Part shown: positions 13,055-25,000 of the stretch, in pieces
Layout of the letters: each line of letters begins with the position of its first letter
How positions within the stretch are numbered: the stretch's first letter is position 1
Made by a program: the position numbers and the translations under genes
Origin: Bimastos eiseni
Taxonomy: Eukaryota > Annelida > Clitellata > Crassiclitellata > Lumbricidae
DNA length: 64,000 bases
Direction: 5' to 3'
Assembly: GCA_959347315.1 (NCBI GenBank)
Contig: OY365811.1
Coordinates: 38,474,346-38,538,345, forward strand
Notes under the pieces: generated by a model
Told to the model about the DNA's origin: nothing
What the model saw: the letters and a program-made list of their open reading frames with translations, nothing else
Database searches by the model: none

Positions 13055-16000
13055 TCAAAGTCGAACGTGACATCTTTCCAGAATATTCCGCACAATTGCC
13101 TCCTTTTCCTGAGATGAAGAATCGTCAAGTTCTCTTGCCAGAACAGGGTTCACCTGAAATACAAAGAGAGAGTTATTCTCTGGGTCACCTCTTTAAAGCT
13201 AATGCAAGGAAAATGTCAAGTCTCATCATAAATGAAATTTAAAACACCACTTACTTGATAGTGAACAAGGCATAGAAGTAATTACCACTTAGTAAGTTAG
13301 TTTCCCCGTTTCCATGGAGACAGTAGTCTCTGGAAGGATTAGGGTTAGTTAGGATCAACTCCAATGGAACCATGGAAATGCTCGGCTATAACAACTGACC
13401 AGTGTAAGAAGGCGTCGTTAAACAAATCATTGAAATCTCATCTGGTGGGTGGCATTGCTATTAAATGAGAAGAATAACCACACACTGATGCTTGGAAAAC
13501 CAGGCAGTGAGGACAAAAGTTGGTCACTCGCCACTCTACGCGAATGTCACAAACACTGTATGCACAATGTCTGATGGAATTTAATTTTTTTTATTATGCA
13601 TTATGATAAAATCAGTGTAGAAGTTTCTGGATTAGATTTGATAAATAGCCATGGCTGCCTCTCATACAAAATCGAATGGAACTGGATTGGATACTTAGCC
13701 ATGGATGCCTCTCAGCAAAACCTTGAGGGAATGCTATATCTGAGTGGCACTAAAAATATGAATGAATAAGCAGAAGATCAGTTTCACATAAAACAGACCA
13801 AACAAAAGAAATGCTACCCACGGTATAAACATCGCAGCCGTGAAGTGTTAGCAGTCGCAGCTCCATCTGATGAAGTCCGAGGAGAACGGGTTTATTCAAC
13901 GCATATTGATTCCATCCCAACACTTTCAACGATATTCTGCAAAACAAAAACAAAACAAACAACACTGCTAACCATACTCAGTGACCTTACACTTTTCAAA
14001 TGTAAAAAAACTAATTTGAGAATAAAAACTGCATTAAAGGCAAACCCAAATAACTTTCTCCAAAGAATTTCAGCCATATATACAAGGAAACATCACTCAC
14101 CATTTCTATAATGCATTATAAATATTCATTACGTTTTTAAACATTTCACGATGTTTTACAAAATATCTAAATACTTAGCAAATCTCTGCATCTTACCTTC
14201 TGTTCTTCTGCATTTTCTCTGCCTTCATAAAAATATTTTCTGGCAAAGTCTGCCTAAGAGAAAACAACAAAGTATTTAATTTCAATTCTTTAATTGCCAA
14301 CAGTGCAGTAGAAACTGGATTAACAGGGTTCACACATAGTAATCATCCTGGATCTCGACCTCGTTTTACCAAAGGATTAAGATTCGCGACTATGCTTTCA
14401 TTTGAAGCAACATTCGACTGAGGCCATTTGTATAATGATAACATCCGGTGCCAGATTAGACAAGTCTCCTGGAGGAAAAAACCTGAACATGACCCATTAC
14501 AAGGCAATCAGCTATCACTCAGACAATGCAATATATGACCATGACTAAAAAACTTATATAGCGCCGTCATAATAATGCACAGGGCATCAACCGACGGCAC
14601 ACCAAAAGAAATCCAAAATCAGGTCAAGTCGAAGGTAAGTCTAAGGAGACAGAAAGACATAACAAATAGACATAAAACATATACATAACATACATTAACA
14701 TACAAATAACACTTTAACAACAAGCTACACTGGCTTCCCAGTCACTGCCAGTACATACTTCCTATTTAAGTGTTAAACTCCAAGAAAGGAAAACACATTC
14801 ATATGACAGTAGTAGCATCGTTTCACTTGGATATGAATGAGTAGCTTAAAACTAAACGAAAATGTAAAAAACATTCTTAGTTTCTGAGCCAATAAGCGTA
14901 TCAGTATACGATTAATTAGTATCTTTGATCCAAAGCCTCCACAAAAAGCTGGAAAGAGATGGCACTAATCTCTATAGAGAGCAGTTGAAAGAAGTCATTA
15001 TATGTTTCCAGAATGGGAAATTGACAGTGTAGTGTGTTAAAGCTGGAGATAGCAAAGCCCACAAACAGGTAGGTCCCCATGCAAGAAACTAAACATCTTA
15101 AGTCTTCTAAACCATAGATAAACTCTGAAATACACCCCTGCATCAGTTTCTAAATAACATTCTTCGAATTCTAATTCTAAACTATTAAATCAAGAGAAAA
15201 ATGTTCAGAATTTAAACTAAAGACCAACCTTTGTGTTTCGTTTTGACTCTCTTTAAGAAGTAGTTGACTGATTGAAGTCTCTGATTGATAAGGTAATTGC
15301 CTCTTATCGACACCTGATGCCGTCACAGCATACGTTACATCATCCAGAATATGAGACTCTTCTCGATTTGTGTTAAATTTAATAGGACGATTCGACGAAT
15401 CAAGTTGTAATTCAACATCTAAAGAAATACAGACGGAGTTTCAAAAGAGATCGCCCAACAATACGCTACCCTAATGTGGGACGTTGCGTCTATTGACTTA
15501 ACTGCAATCCTGGATGCCACCGCCAACCGGGCATCAGGACATCTGTGATCATGATCTTAAAATAGAGTGAGACCTAAAAGATAAGTGCAAGGCACCAGCT
15601 TATTCATGAGTGCTGCATCATGTCAGAAAGGTTGTACAGAGATACCAAGTAGAAGTCAAAGATCTGGAGTATGAAATGAAAGCATTTACTAATTCACAGA
15701 CAAATTCTATTAAAGGCATTAATCATACAGTAAAAACAAAGGCTTAAGAATCATTTTTGCCTTTTCTTAAATCAAGTCAGATTTTAATCTTTCTAGGGGT
15801 CGACTATAAAGGACATAAAAGAATTACTGTCTTTCCACATCTTGCATTATCATCCTCACATACTTTGGCAGATGCTTACAATCCAGGCTGTATTTAAATA
15901 ATTGGATGAACCAAATTTAGAGACAACCGACCACTGGTGGCAGAGTCCAGTCGATGAACACACCTAAAACACATTGGGCAACAATGCCTGCTTGTATCTA

Positions 16001-19000
16001 CATTTGTCCACACCTGTAGATGTTTTTGAGAAGTCCTAGGATGCATTCTATGCATAGAAATATCCAGATAAATACAACTATTCCGAATAATAAAACAACT
16101 AATAACACCACCCACACAATACACAAACCTCAGTTCAAAGAAATGGAGTGTAGACACATAACGCAAAACTGTTGGGAACGTGCATTATGAAACAGCGTTG
16201 AAACCACACCAAATAGGAATATTGTTGTAATAATAAATGATTCAGTAACAACTGACAGTTATCGCACCAGTTATTCTGGAGTGGTCGAGCACAAAATGGC
16301 AGCGGAAGAAGCCGGAGTCTCCAAGAAGCTTCTGCAGCGTTTGAATCAGGGTCAACAGACCCTGGCGTGTCCTGAGTTCATAGCCAAGATTACCGAAAAG
16401 CTCTTTCGGACAAGAGCTCATATATTGCTACAAACAAATTGAAACAAAGAAATATTTGCATATAGAATAAAATACAATTCCAATATTGTGAATCGTTCGA
16501 GGGGTCGATGATAAACTACATCCAAATTGAAACATTGAACAAACAAATATTTTCATATTGAATAATATACAAAGCAAATAATTTGCTGAAGAGCCATAGA
16601 TTCTGCTTAGCCGCTGGTGTCATTTCATCTTCAACTTAAAACTACTACCTCTCTCTCAAATTGCCCATCCCCTATAAACAAATGTCTCTGTCTTAGCAGA
16701 CTGAACACAACATGGTTTGGCTTTTGGTGTGCCATTGGTTGATGCCTCGTGCATTAGATTCCGGCGCTATAGAAGCTACCATATAACAAATAATGATCAT
16801 TTGTTGATACATTCATCAGCAGATATACCTTGTCGCAGCCCAAACCATAACCCAAAGAGTTAGAATAATATATAAAGGTAAAGAAAACAACATTTGTTTA
16901 CATTGCTCACATTGCTTGCATAAGACAGGTAAACAACATTTGTTTACATTGCTAAGAAATTACTTCAACCAGACTTCTCCTCCAGATCATCATGATTTTT
17001 TTATGAGTCACGTAATTGAACATTTGTAAACAGTAACTTCAATCAAAACCAATCAGCTGTGCTTCTGACCAGCACAGAGGTCCCATGTTGAAACAGAGAG
17101 ACTTCAAGCAATAACTGTATGCCAAGGAAAATGACAGACTTCTGACATTAAAAGGATTGACTGCCAAACTACAGGGACAAAAATGGCAACGCTTCTGTTT
17201 TGGGCAGAGGACGACCATAGCCCAGGGACGACAGGGACATCATGTGCAGCTGATCAAAAGGACAAAATTATGTGTCTAACGCTCTGTGCATCATAAAATG
17301 GCACTATAGAAGTCTTTATACTTAAAACTGTCCTTCAGATAAGAAAGCAGTGACTCTGCCACTACCCCATATGCGGCAGTGCCAGTCCTAACTTTGAGAA
17401 AGGAGGAGGGTGATGTTCAATCATCTTTGTTATGACACAGTGTTATTGAACAATAATTAACTAACCAACCAATGGAATGGACTCTCACTTGTGTAAGAAG
17501 GTTTCCTTTGTAAGACGGACATTCCAGTTGAACTGCACTGTTCAGAAGAAGAAGCTGAAAGTGTTGCTCCAGCAAACGACCTACACAAACGCACACAAGT
17601 TCCGCCAATTGCATCTGTATAAAGCCAATTTGGTTACAAAGGTCATGTAGCATAGAAATATTGTCAAGTCACTACAGACCTGAATCAACACCTGGTCAGT
17701 TGAGTATATCAATTAAAGTGATCAACATCAACTGATACCATGTTCTAACTATTTCTTCCTTCCATGGTCATTAATTAGATTGCGATGGTGAACAAATGCA
17801 CAATAATAACTTAACAATGGCAGTGTTCTGACTAGGAACCAACCCCCTCATCGTTAAAGTGCTAAGTTTCCCCGATGCAGTGGGATCTGCCCCTCCTCAT
17901 ATGAAATGGGCAAAACACTCCGAACTCTAAAATTAGGCAGCCGTGGAATATCGTTCTCCCTTCCTCCCCATATAGGTAGATGCCATTGTCCTGTGCTAAA
18001 TTCTGTATATTTGTAAAAGCAATGAGATTTGTTAGAAGTTGGTTTCACCTGCTTTCAAAGCCAAAAAACACGGAGAGAATACGTGGTCGATTAGGTCCGT
18101 GGGGTAGACATGGTTGACAGCCAACGCAACAAGTGCCTCAACAAATGCCTCTGGGTAAAGTAAGGACAACCGATCGTTCCTCCTCATGATGTCTGGTAAC
18201 CTCTGAAGCAGGAAGTCCGGAACCGGCTCTGACGTCATCACAAACGACCAGAGGAGTCTCCCAAGGTCCTTCATCCGGGCCGTCTCCCCCCGCGCATCAC
18301 CCGACAACATCTTGACAACTGTCTCCTTAACGGATCTTAAAAATTCAGAGTGGATTATTCGTAGCGAACTAAACGTGAACGATAAAGTGGCCAAGTCAGT
18401 TATGGTCGAGTCCTTCGAGCTCAGTCGACAACTAAGAACATTGCCGAGTTCTTCGTAGAACGCAACCCTTGAGAACTGAGCATGTCGCATAGTCTTCATG
18501 ATGTTTACGATGTGGACCAATCGGAATTTGTCTTTGTTTAGGTTTGTAAGAACGATATTAGACAATTTGTCGAGGGTGGAAAAGCTGCGAAACGATGTGT
18601 TCGTTGCGAAGAAGGCATGGCATATCAGACTGATCTCGCTGATTGTGAACATATTCTGACCAATGTATTCTTCTATTCGATGCATTAGGAAGATTGATGA
18701 AGTTCTGACAATACTCAGGAAGAATGCAAGCTGAAGAATGTCCTCTTTTGTCAAAGTGATTCTGCTCCAACGATGGTCAAACTCATTGAAAACTGCTCTG
18801 AAGTACTTTTCAGATCCTGAATTCAGGACAAAGAATGCATCGGCAAAGTATAGCATCATGCGTTCGTCCATGCTCTGAATTCTTCTGCAACATTCATCCT
18901 CTAAAATGTTGCAGAGATTCTTCTGAGATTCAGGTTTTGAGAGATGCACTACATCCCTCATCAATGCAACCAACTCGTCCATCTTCAAGTTTGACAGCGG

Positions 19001-19306
19001 CAAATCGCTAGCAGTTTTCTTTTTAATGCTTTCGAGAATGGCAGCAGATTTCACAGACATCGTGATCCATGGTTTTTGTGCTCCTATGGTTCGTTCTTTG
19101 TAGGCAACATTAGCAAACAACTCCTGCCGAATTTTTTGAGACACAACAAGGGGTACATGTCTTGACAGTGCCTGACCGACTGGCTTTGGTTTTCTCTTAA
19201 GGGCAACACTTGTACACAATCTGGTCATCCAAATATTCTGGAAGCTCAAAATGTTGCATGCACAAGCATGAAAGCTAATAATTCTTTTCACCAAAAACAT
19301 TGCCAT
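13055..19306 (-). CDS. FASTK-family mitochondrial RNA-processing protein, FASTKD5-like (7 exons, complete)
   Basis: FASTK proteins act in mitochondrial RNA processing and stability; FASTKD5 is needed for maturation of non-canonical mitochondrial transcripts. Coding exons: 19306-18049, 17580-17489, 16427-16268, 15418-15229, 14253-14197, 13936-13822, 13153-13055; 1971 nt, 656 aa, in frame. The first exon carries 419 residues. The N-terminus (MAMFLVKRIISFHACACN) is basic and hydrophobic, as in a mitochondrial presequence. A helical repeat region follows, then FAST motifs (LIDHVFSPCFLALKAG; LLLLNSAVQLECPSYKG), a DVELQLDSSNRPI strand and a short RAP-like end (NQYALNKPVLLGLHQMELRL). That last motif resembles the FASTKD5 RAP domain (NQYCYGS-DLLGLHNM). 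No Trp-rich end like the human SYWEW is seen. Exon 4's donor (AG|GTTGGT) is weak. Family call firm; the exact paralogue is uncertain. Confidence 0.82.
14565..14830. mobile_element. SINE/LINE-like remnants in FASTKD-like intron 4
   Basis: At 14565-14625 the minus strand reads GCGCTATATAAG next to a TGGTGTGCCGTCGGTTGATGC block that recurs in plus orientation at 16725-16790. At about 14725-14790 a short plus-strand stretch translates as LHWLPVTA, a motif common near the C-terminus of metazoan LINE reverse transcriptases. Both are short, broken copies. Confidence 0.45.
16715..16792 (+). mobile_element. SINE-like 3' tail in FASTKD-like intron 2
   Basis: Shares GGTGTGCC-TTGGTTGATGCCT-GTGCATTA...GGCGCTATAGAAG with the inverted copy at 14565-14625; the GGCACTATAGAAGT ending recurs at 17295-17312, 45095-45108 and 59312-59326. 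The repeated spaced words point to one dispersed family. Confidence 0.5.
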
Positions 19307-19731
19307 TCTCTAAAACAAAACACATGCACACAATCACCTAATTAGAAATCTTTGAGAAAAGAAACTGAAACTGCTAGGAAATTATTTTTGTGTGACACCT
19401 GCATGTTTGTATGCATGTAACAGATGGTGACTGGCAGGTCAATACTTTAAAGGTCCAAAGGTAACGACTTTTACTACAATGTTTTATCTACTTCCACTAT
19501 ACAAAAGTTTCATCACTCACCTCACTTCCAGTGATACTGCAACAATTTATCAACATTAAATAATTTACGACATTATGTCAGACCAAAGGACCTTCGGATA
19601 ATATGAACCTTCGAACGATCAAATGCATATTTTGTAACAATGTGTGAAAATGTCACATCACCATGGTTGATCCCATTTATATGTTACATGTACTATCCGG
19701 TGAGCATTGTGCCTTATGAAGCGCTGTTAGT

Positions 19732-20431
19732 CCGGGTGCGGAGCGAATCGTCGAAACCCGAATTCCCGAAACTGATTTCCAATTTTACAGTTCATCGTTT
19801 TCAATAGTACATTGGTGTTACATGATGTTTTGGAGAATCAGGTTCTTGAGCCTTTTCACCGTTGTCCAGTTTTGATGATTCGGGCTGATCCCGTTAATCC
19901 CACCATTGTTGGTTTTTACTTGCTTGCCTCGCAATACATCTCTTGGTGCGAGTGTAGTATTGGGAAGCGCATATATTGGGAAGCGCCGGGGTTGGTGAGG
20001 GTCGTTTAGGGTCAGGTAAGGCGTCGTGAGGGTCAGGATTGGGGTTGGTGTCCTCATTAGTAAACATGCCATAAGAAATCGTACCACATCCTGAAACCTG
20101 CGCACCCCAATACTGCACTTTTGCCTGTGACGTTATCTAGATTTAATAACTGCTTCAATGGTTAACTGGGATAAACCCGAATCATCGAAACCCGAAAACG
20201 CAGAAAATGGCAAAAAGCCCGATTCCCCAAAACAGCAATGTACTATTGAAAGACGTTGAACTGTCTCAAAACAGCGCAATTCATTCACCAATCCAGCTTC
20301 TTCGTGAATTCTTTTCTTCGATCCAGTTTGCATTTAAGCAGAATCTTTCTCATCAATCTATCTTAATTTTCGAGGATACGGCCGAAATCGGTTTCGGGGA
20401 TTCGGGTTTCGGCGATTCGCTACGCACCCGG
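19732..20431. mobile_element. Fold-back MITE-like DNA element, about 700 bp
   Basis: The left end (CCGGGTGCGGAGCGAATCG, from 19732) and the reverse complement of the right end (CCGGGTGCGTAGCGAATCG, from 20431) match over about 48 bp with roughly four differences. Homology between the arms continues inward (TTTCAATAGTACATTG blocks near 19798 and, inverted, near 20250). No transposase-like ORF is seen. Candidate flanking duplication is weak (TTAGT on the left, TTAAC on the right). A related copy of the right arm lies at 52884-53118. Confidence 0.8.
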
Positions 20432-21587
20432 TTAACTTAATCTGCTGCTACGAATGCAACGCTTGCTCATACAATCAAATTTCAATCTCGTGTGCCTCAT
20501 AGAGCTTTAACAGCATCGATCTTAGCGCTTTTTCACAGTAACAGTTACTGTTTACTGAATTTACTCCATATGTTTATTCTATAACAATATTATTTATAAT
20601 CGCTCACAAGATGATATTCAACAATTTATAGGGAACACGTGTTCCTAGTCTTAGGATACTAGTAGTGGGCGGATGTGGGCCAATGGTTTAATCATTGAAC
20701 AATTAGATTTTGACGTTGGCATATCCCGTGAAATTAAAAAAGAAATAAAACATAGTCATAATCAAAATCTTTTCATAGCAATATCTACTTGTGCGTTAAG
20801 GGCAAAATATGATCTCAACAAACGTGGCTCTTCGATGAAGTCGCTGGAACCAAGCTGTCCAGAACCCAACTTTCACAGGTTCTTAGTCAATATGATTCTT
20901 CTTGAATCTTTGCAATTTCAATTTTAAGTTTCCTGATATTAAGAAATAATATTATTCCAACTGAATCTTATTGCGCTATGATATTGAGTTTGATTTCGCT
21001 TACGTGCAAGTCAAGGATTCCTTGAGCCAAGGATTCCTTGCGCGCAAGTTCTTGATTATTTATTCGTCGTGTGTTCGTTATCAGATCTATGGTGTGAAGT
21101 AGGGTGATGCTTAAACCAGCAGTACTTCTTTCGAATCATTTATTTTGGGAAATTTCTTTTTAAATTTTGATGTAGTTTCTGCGGGTGGAATATACATTTA
21201 TGAGGTTAGTATATTTTAAGGGCTACATTGTTTCACCTTTGATCACACGATTTATTGTCACGTTTTCAGGAACTGCTAGGGATTTAGTAAAACCGAGCAT
21301 CATATACAAAGTAACTTAGAATTAGAATCTTCTATGGATATTATAATATTTGTCAACATATTTTAATTTATAAGAATTTGAATGGGTACAATTGAAGCTT
21401 CGCCTGCCATCCGCAGATCGCGTTTGGTCGCCGTACAGGATCTTTGCTAATGGATGGTTGACTTATTCCAGTCTGGGAATTTTTTTGATTAAGTTGTTAT
21501 TCGTGATGGAACTTTATGGATAATAATATATTTTAATATTTTAATCTCTAGACGTCTTCCATTTCGCCATTACAGTGCAAAAAAATA

Positions 21588-21822
21588 TAAATTCGGGCTT
21601 ACTTATAGTTTCTGGGACTCCAACTTACGCATAATATTTTGATCGACACAAAGGAGTAAGTAGACTTCGTATATGTCTACAAACGACACTAACCCTAGCA
21701 CTAACTTTAAACGACCCTCACAACGCCTAAACTAACCCTAACCGACCCTCATGATGCTTAACCTGACTAGATTATGTGTAAGTTGGAGTCCCCAAAACTA
21801 TAAGTAAGCCTAAATTCGTAAT
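21588..21822. mobile_element. MITE-like element with about 45-bp terminal inverted repeats
   Basis: The left arm (AAATTCGGGCTTACTTATAG, continuing to about 21635) is the near-perfect reverse complement of the right arm (about 21771-21822). The centre holds CTAACCCTAACCGACCCTCA, a module shared with 19985-20040 (inverted), 37100-37150 and 53215-53300. It lies 180-420 bp upstream of the first CDK11 coding exon, so it is probably in a 5' intron. Confidence 0.75.
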
Positions 21823-22038
21823 AAATAGCCATATTAATGATTAGTTCAGCTGCAAATTGGAGCAATGTTGATGCTGATTACAGGCATGTATATATTTATA
21901 CTGTTTTTGAAATATCTCGGTATATATTACTTGGAGCAAAATTATTTAGTGCAAAACAGCGGCAGTTTAAATGTGAGCTATTTCTTATATCTTGAATTTG
22001 CAGAGCATTCAGTTAGAGCTTGTGATAGAGAAGTCGCA

Positions 22039-25000
22039 ATGTCTAGTAGATCGCCAAGTCCAATGGAGCAAGGAGAGATCGAGGCTAGTCCAGATCTCCA
22101 TGGAAGTCCTGGCATCGTACTCGATCCGGATGATGATTACACCAGTCGACAGACAACAAGAAGTTCAGATAAAGAGAAGTCGGTAAAACTTAAGCATGAC
22201 TCCAGAAGTCCCGACAGGTTGGCATTCAGTTAGTTTTAAAAATATTTATTGATGCCTTTGAATTTGAATGACAGCAACTTCTGCAAGATTAATGCTTTGC
22301 TTGTAACCTCTTTTGAATGCAGGTGTAATGTATGTATTAGGCTATTTATATAGCGCCTTTTAAAAGAACCTCTCAAAGGAGCTAATGACTGTACACTGGT
22401 CAGACACTGAAGGCTGGGATGGGCCTCCCACCTTTATATGCCAAGACTGAGAAAAAAAATTTGCTATATCTAAATAAAGATGGCTGCTTCTGGGGATGGC
22501 TTAATGACGACTCTCTTTTTTGTCAGCCTATTAATGCTTAAGGAAAGAAATTGTATATATTTATATTGGATTAATTTATACATAGAAGGTATCAATGGCT
22601 TATCAACAGTATTATATAAACATGTAGTCATAAACATTTGATAGATTTGCTTGACATATAAAGAGTCTGCATAATATAACATGATATTTAATTTATATAG
22701 CACTCCTTCATTAGCACACTACTATGTATGTCCACGATCAGTTAATCTGAGTCGGCCAATCGAATAGCATGAGGATGACTGTTCCAGCATTGGAGACTGC
22801 CCAGTGCACATGATGTGAGTGAACTACTGTGGGTATGGGTGCCAATTCTTAATCGTAAAATACCCAAGATGAGGCGTCCCACTGATGATGCTGTATAGAT
22901 AGCCATAATGTGAATATCTTATTATTCAGACATGAGGACGTGGACGATGTGCTCAACATCCAGCCTCCACAGATTGCCCATGTCAAGAAGGACAAGCACA
23001 GGCATCACCGACACAGCAAAGGCGACGGTCACAAGAGGACGACGAGAGAGGCCGACAAGTATGTGGCCGTCGACAACAGACATGGTCGAGACGACCGACA
23101 GATGAGTAAGAAATCACATTTTATATTTGTTTATTGTTGACTTTACATGAGAGCCCTGCTGAAATCGAGCGGTGCTATATGAATGATTGATTACATTACG
23201 TTGCATATGATCTGTCTTTTAAGACTCCATCCATATACTGCATATGCAAATAATTGTATTTTCGGACCCCTCCCTCTGTTGCACCACGTACATTTTGTGG
23301 AATCCTCCCCTTGCGTGCGTACATCTGAGCTCTACCCCTCGCTGTGTACGTAATATGTGGATAGCTCCTAATTGGGAATTTATGAATACTTTCATGATTG
23401 AAACCTGGTCATTTGATGAATAGGTCATTTTGACTATGGCTGTTAAACTTTCACTGTAATTTGGCAAATTAGATGTTACGTAGTAATGTGGCTTCCGGAA
23501 GATTCAAGTTCTTGCTTTACAATTTGATGCATGCGGATTATCCCTTGAGATAATTGCATTGTGGGAACCTTGAGGAAGTCTTTCATGCACAGTTTCATCA
23601 GTACTATTGTTAATACTCCATCGTCAGATGGTCATCATGAACGTAAACAGTGTGCCCCTAACTAAGGCATTGGCATTGTCATGACTCTCTGCCAACTGTT
23701 GCAGTCTAGGGTTGTGTGTTACCCAGAGATCTGGTGTTTCAGATCCACCACCTCTGTTGTCCATGTCCTACGTCATCTGACTCACTTCTTCCTGATCTGA
23801 TCCGCCACCTCTGTTGTCCATGGCCACGTGCTCAGATAAATGAGCTACTTCTAGGGTGCTGTCGTGTAAAGCACCCTAAAGGTATCTTGCTACTGATGGC
23901 GCTAGATAAATGGTCGTAATTACACTTATGTTGTTCTTAGTCATTTGTCAAGTTCATTGCTTACTGTTATTCTATCAACTTGCTTTTTCTTTGCATGTCC
24001 AAACCTTCAGAGTCTGGCTCTTTGGAGAACAGTAAACCAAGGTTCAGAGTCCTGTTGTTTGGTCCTGCCTGCTATTGTCCTTGGTGAAGTGACAAATGAT
24101 CCAATCGTCTTTTTTCACCAAAGTCTGAACATTTCTCTATTAGATGGCTGAGCCTGATAAATCTCGAAATAGACAGGTAATAGATAGTTCACGGCAACAG
24201 TTGCTAGGTAATTTGCATCACGGGAGTTCGTTTTTATTTGCAGGGAAGTATGATGACAAGCCAAGAGGGAAACATGCGAAGAGAGAAACCGAAATGAGTT
24301 CTTCGTCATCCAGAGAGTTTGCCAAGCAGCAGATGCAGCAGGATCGAGAGGTCGAGGCCCTCAGAAGACAGAAATCTCAACAGGAAAGGTCTGAGTATGT
24401 TTCCCAAAGACGTGCTATATAAATTCTCAGAATTAACATTTGAAACGTCACTACCCTCTTACACATATCCTTCAGTCAGAATTCAACAGGTCATCGTTAC
24501 TCAAAAGCAGTGTGTAATATATTCAGAGCACACAGTCAGCCAAATATGCCTCATCAACTGTAAATGGGTGATTTTACTTATTGCCTGAAATCTAAGAAAT
24601 CAGGCATTTTACAAAATCCCTGTAACGTATATATAATATATGCCAGATGTCGTGGTGCATGTATCCCTTTGTAATGTATTTTCTTGTTTAGGGAGCGCTT
24701 GGAGAGACTGGAACGTGAGAGGTACAGAATCGAGAAGGAACGTCAGATGAAGGAACGCGAATACTGGGCAAAGATGAAGAAGTCGGACCAAGAACAGGCA
24801 GCACGCAACGAACAGGAGAGACGACAACAGCGGACCGAGAGATTTTGGAAAGAGGACGAACGAGACCGGCAACAATCAGGTACACTCTTGACGGACATGT
24901 CACAAACAGCCTTCTATTGTCTGATTCTTTGTCTTTTTTACCTCTGTTCTGCGCTTGAGAACAATCCTGTTGAAATCTGGACGTTTGCTGTTACACTGGG

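Larger units (their letters stand above)
19307..22003. other. Head-to-head spacer between FASTKD-like and CDK11 genes
   Basis: About 2.7 kb between the FASTKD-like start codon and the first coding exon of CDK11. It must hold both promoters and at least one non-coding CDK11 5' exon, because the coding exon begins at a 3' splice site (TTTGCAG ending at 22003). The 5' exon could not be placed. Most of the recognisable content is two inverted-repeat DNA elements (19732-20431 and 21588-21822). Confidence 0.55.

Noticed and set aside
14916..15143. 75-aa minus-strand open frame in FASTKD-like intron 4
   Set aside because: No acceptor/donor pair keeps frame with the neighbours, and exons 4 and 5 already join in phase to give the RAP-like domain.
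17613..17653. Upstream extension of FASTKD-like exon 2 to 17653
   Set aside because: The frame is open, but the phase from exon 1 fits only the acceptor just before 17580 (TTTGTGTAG); using it gives the expected LALKAGRLLEQHF junction.
20207..20440. 77-aa plus-strand open frame
   Set aside because: It lies inside the right arm of the fold-back element and has no coding features.
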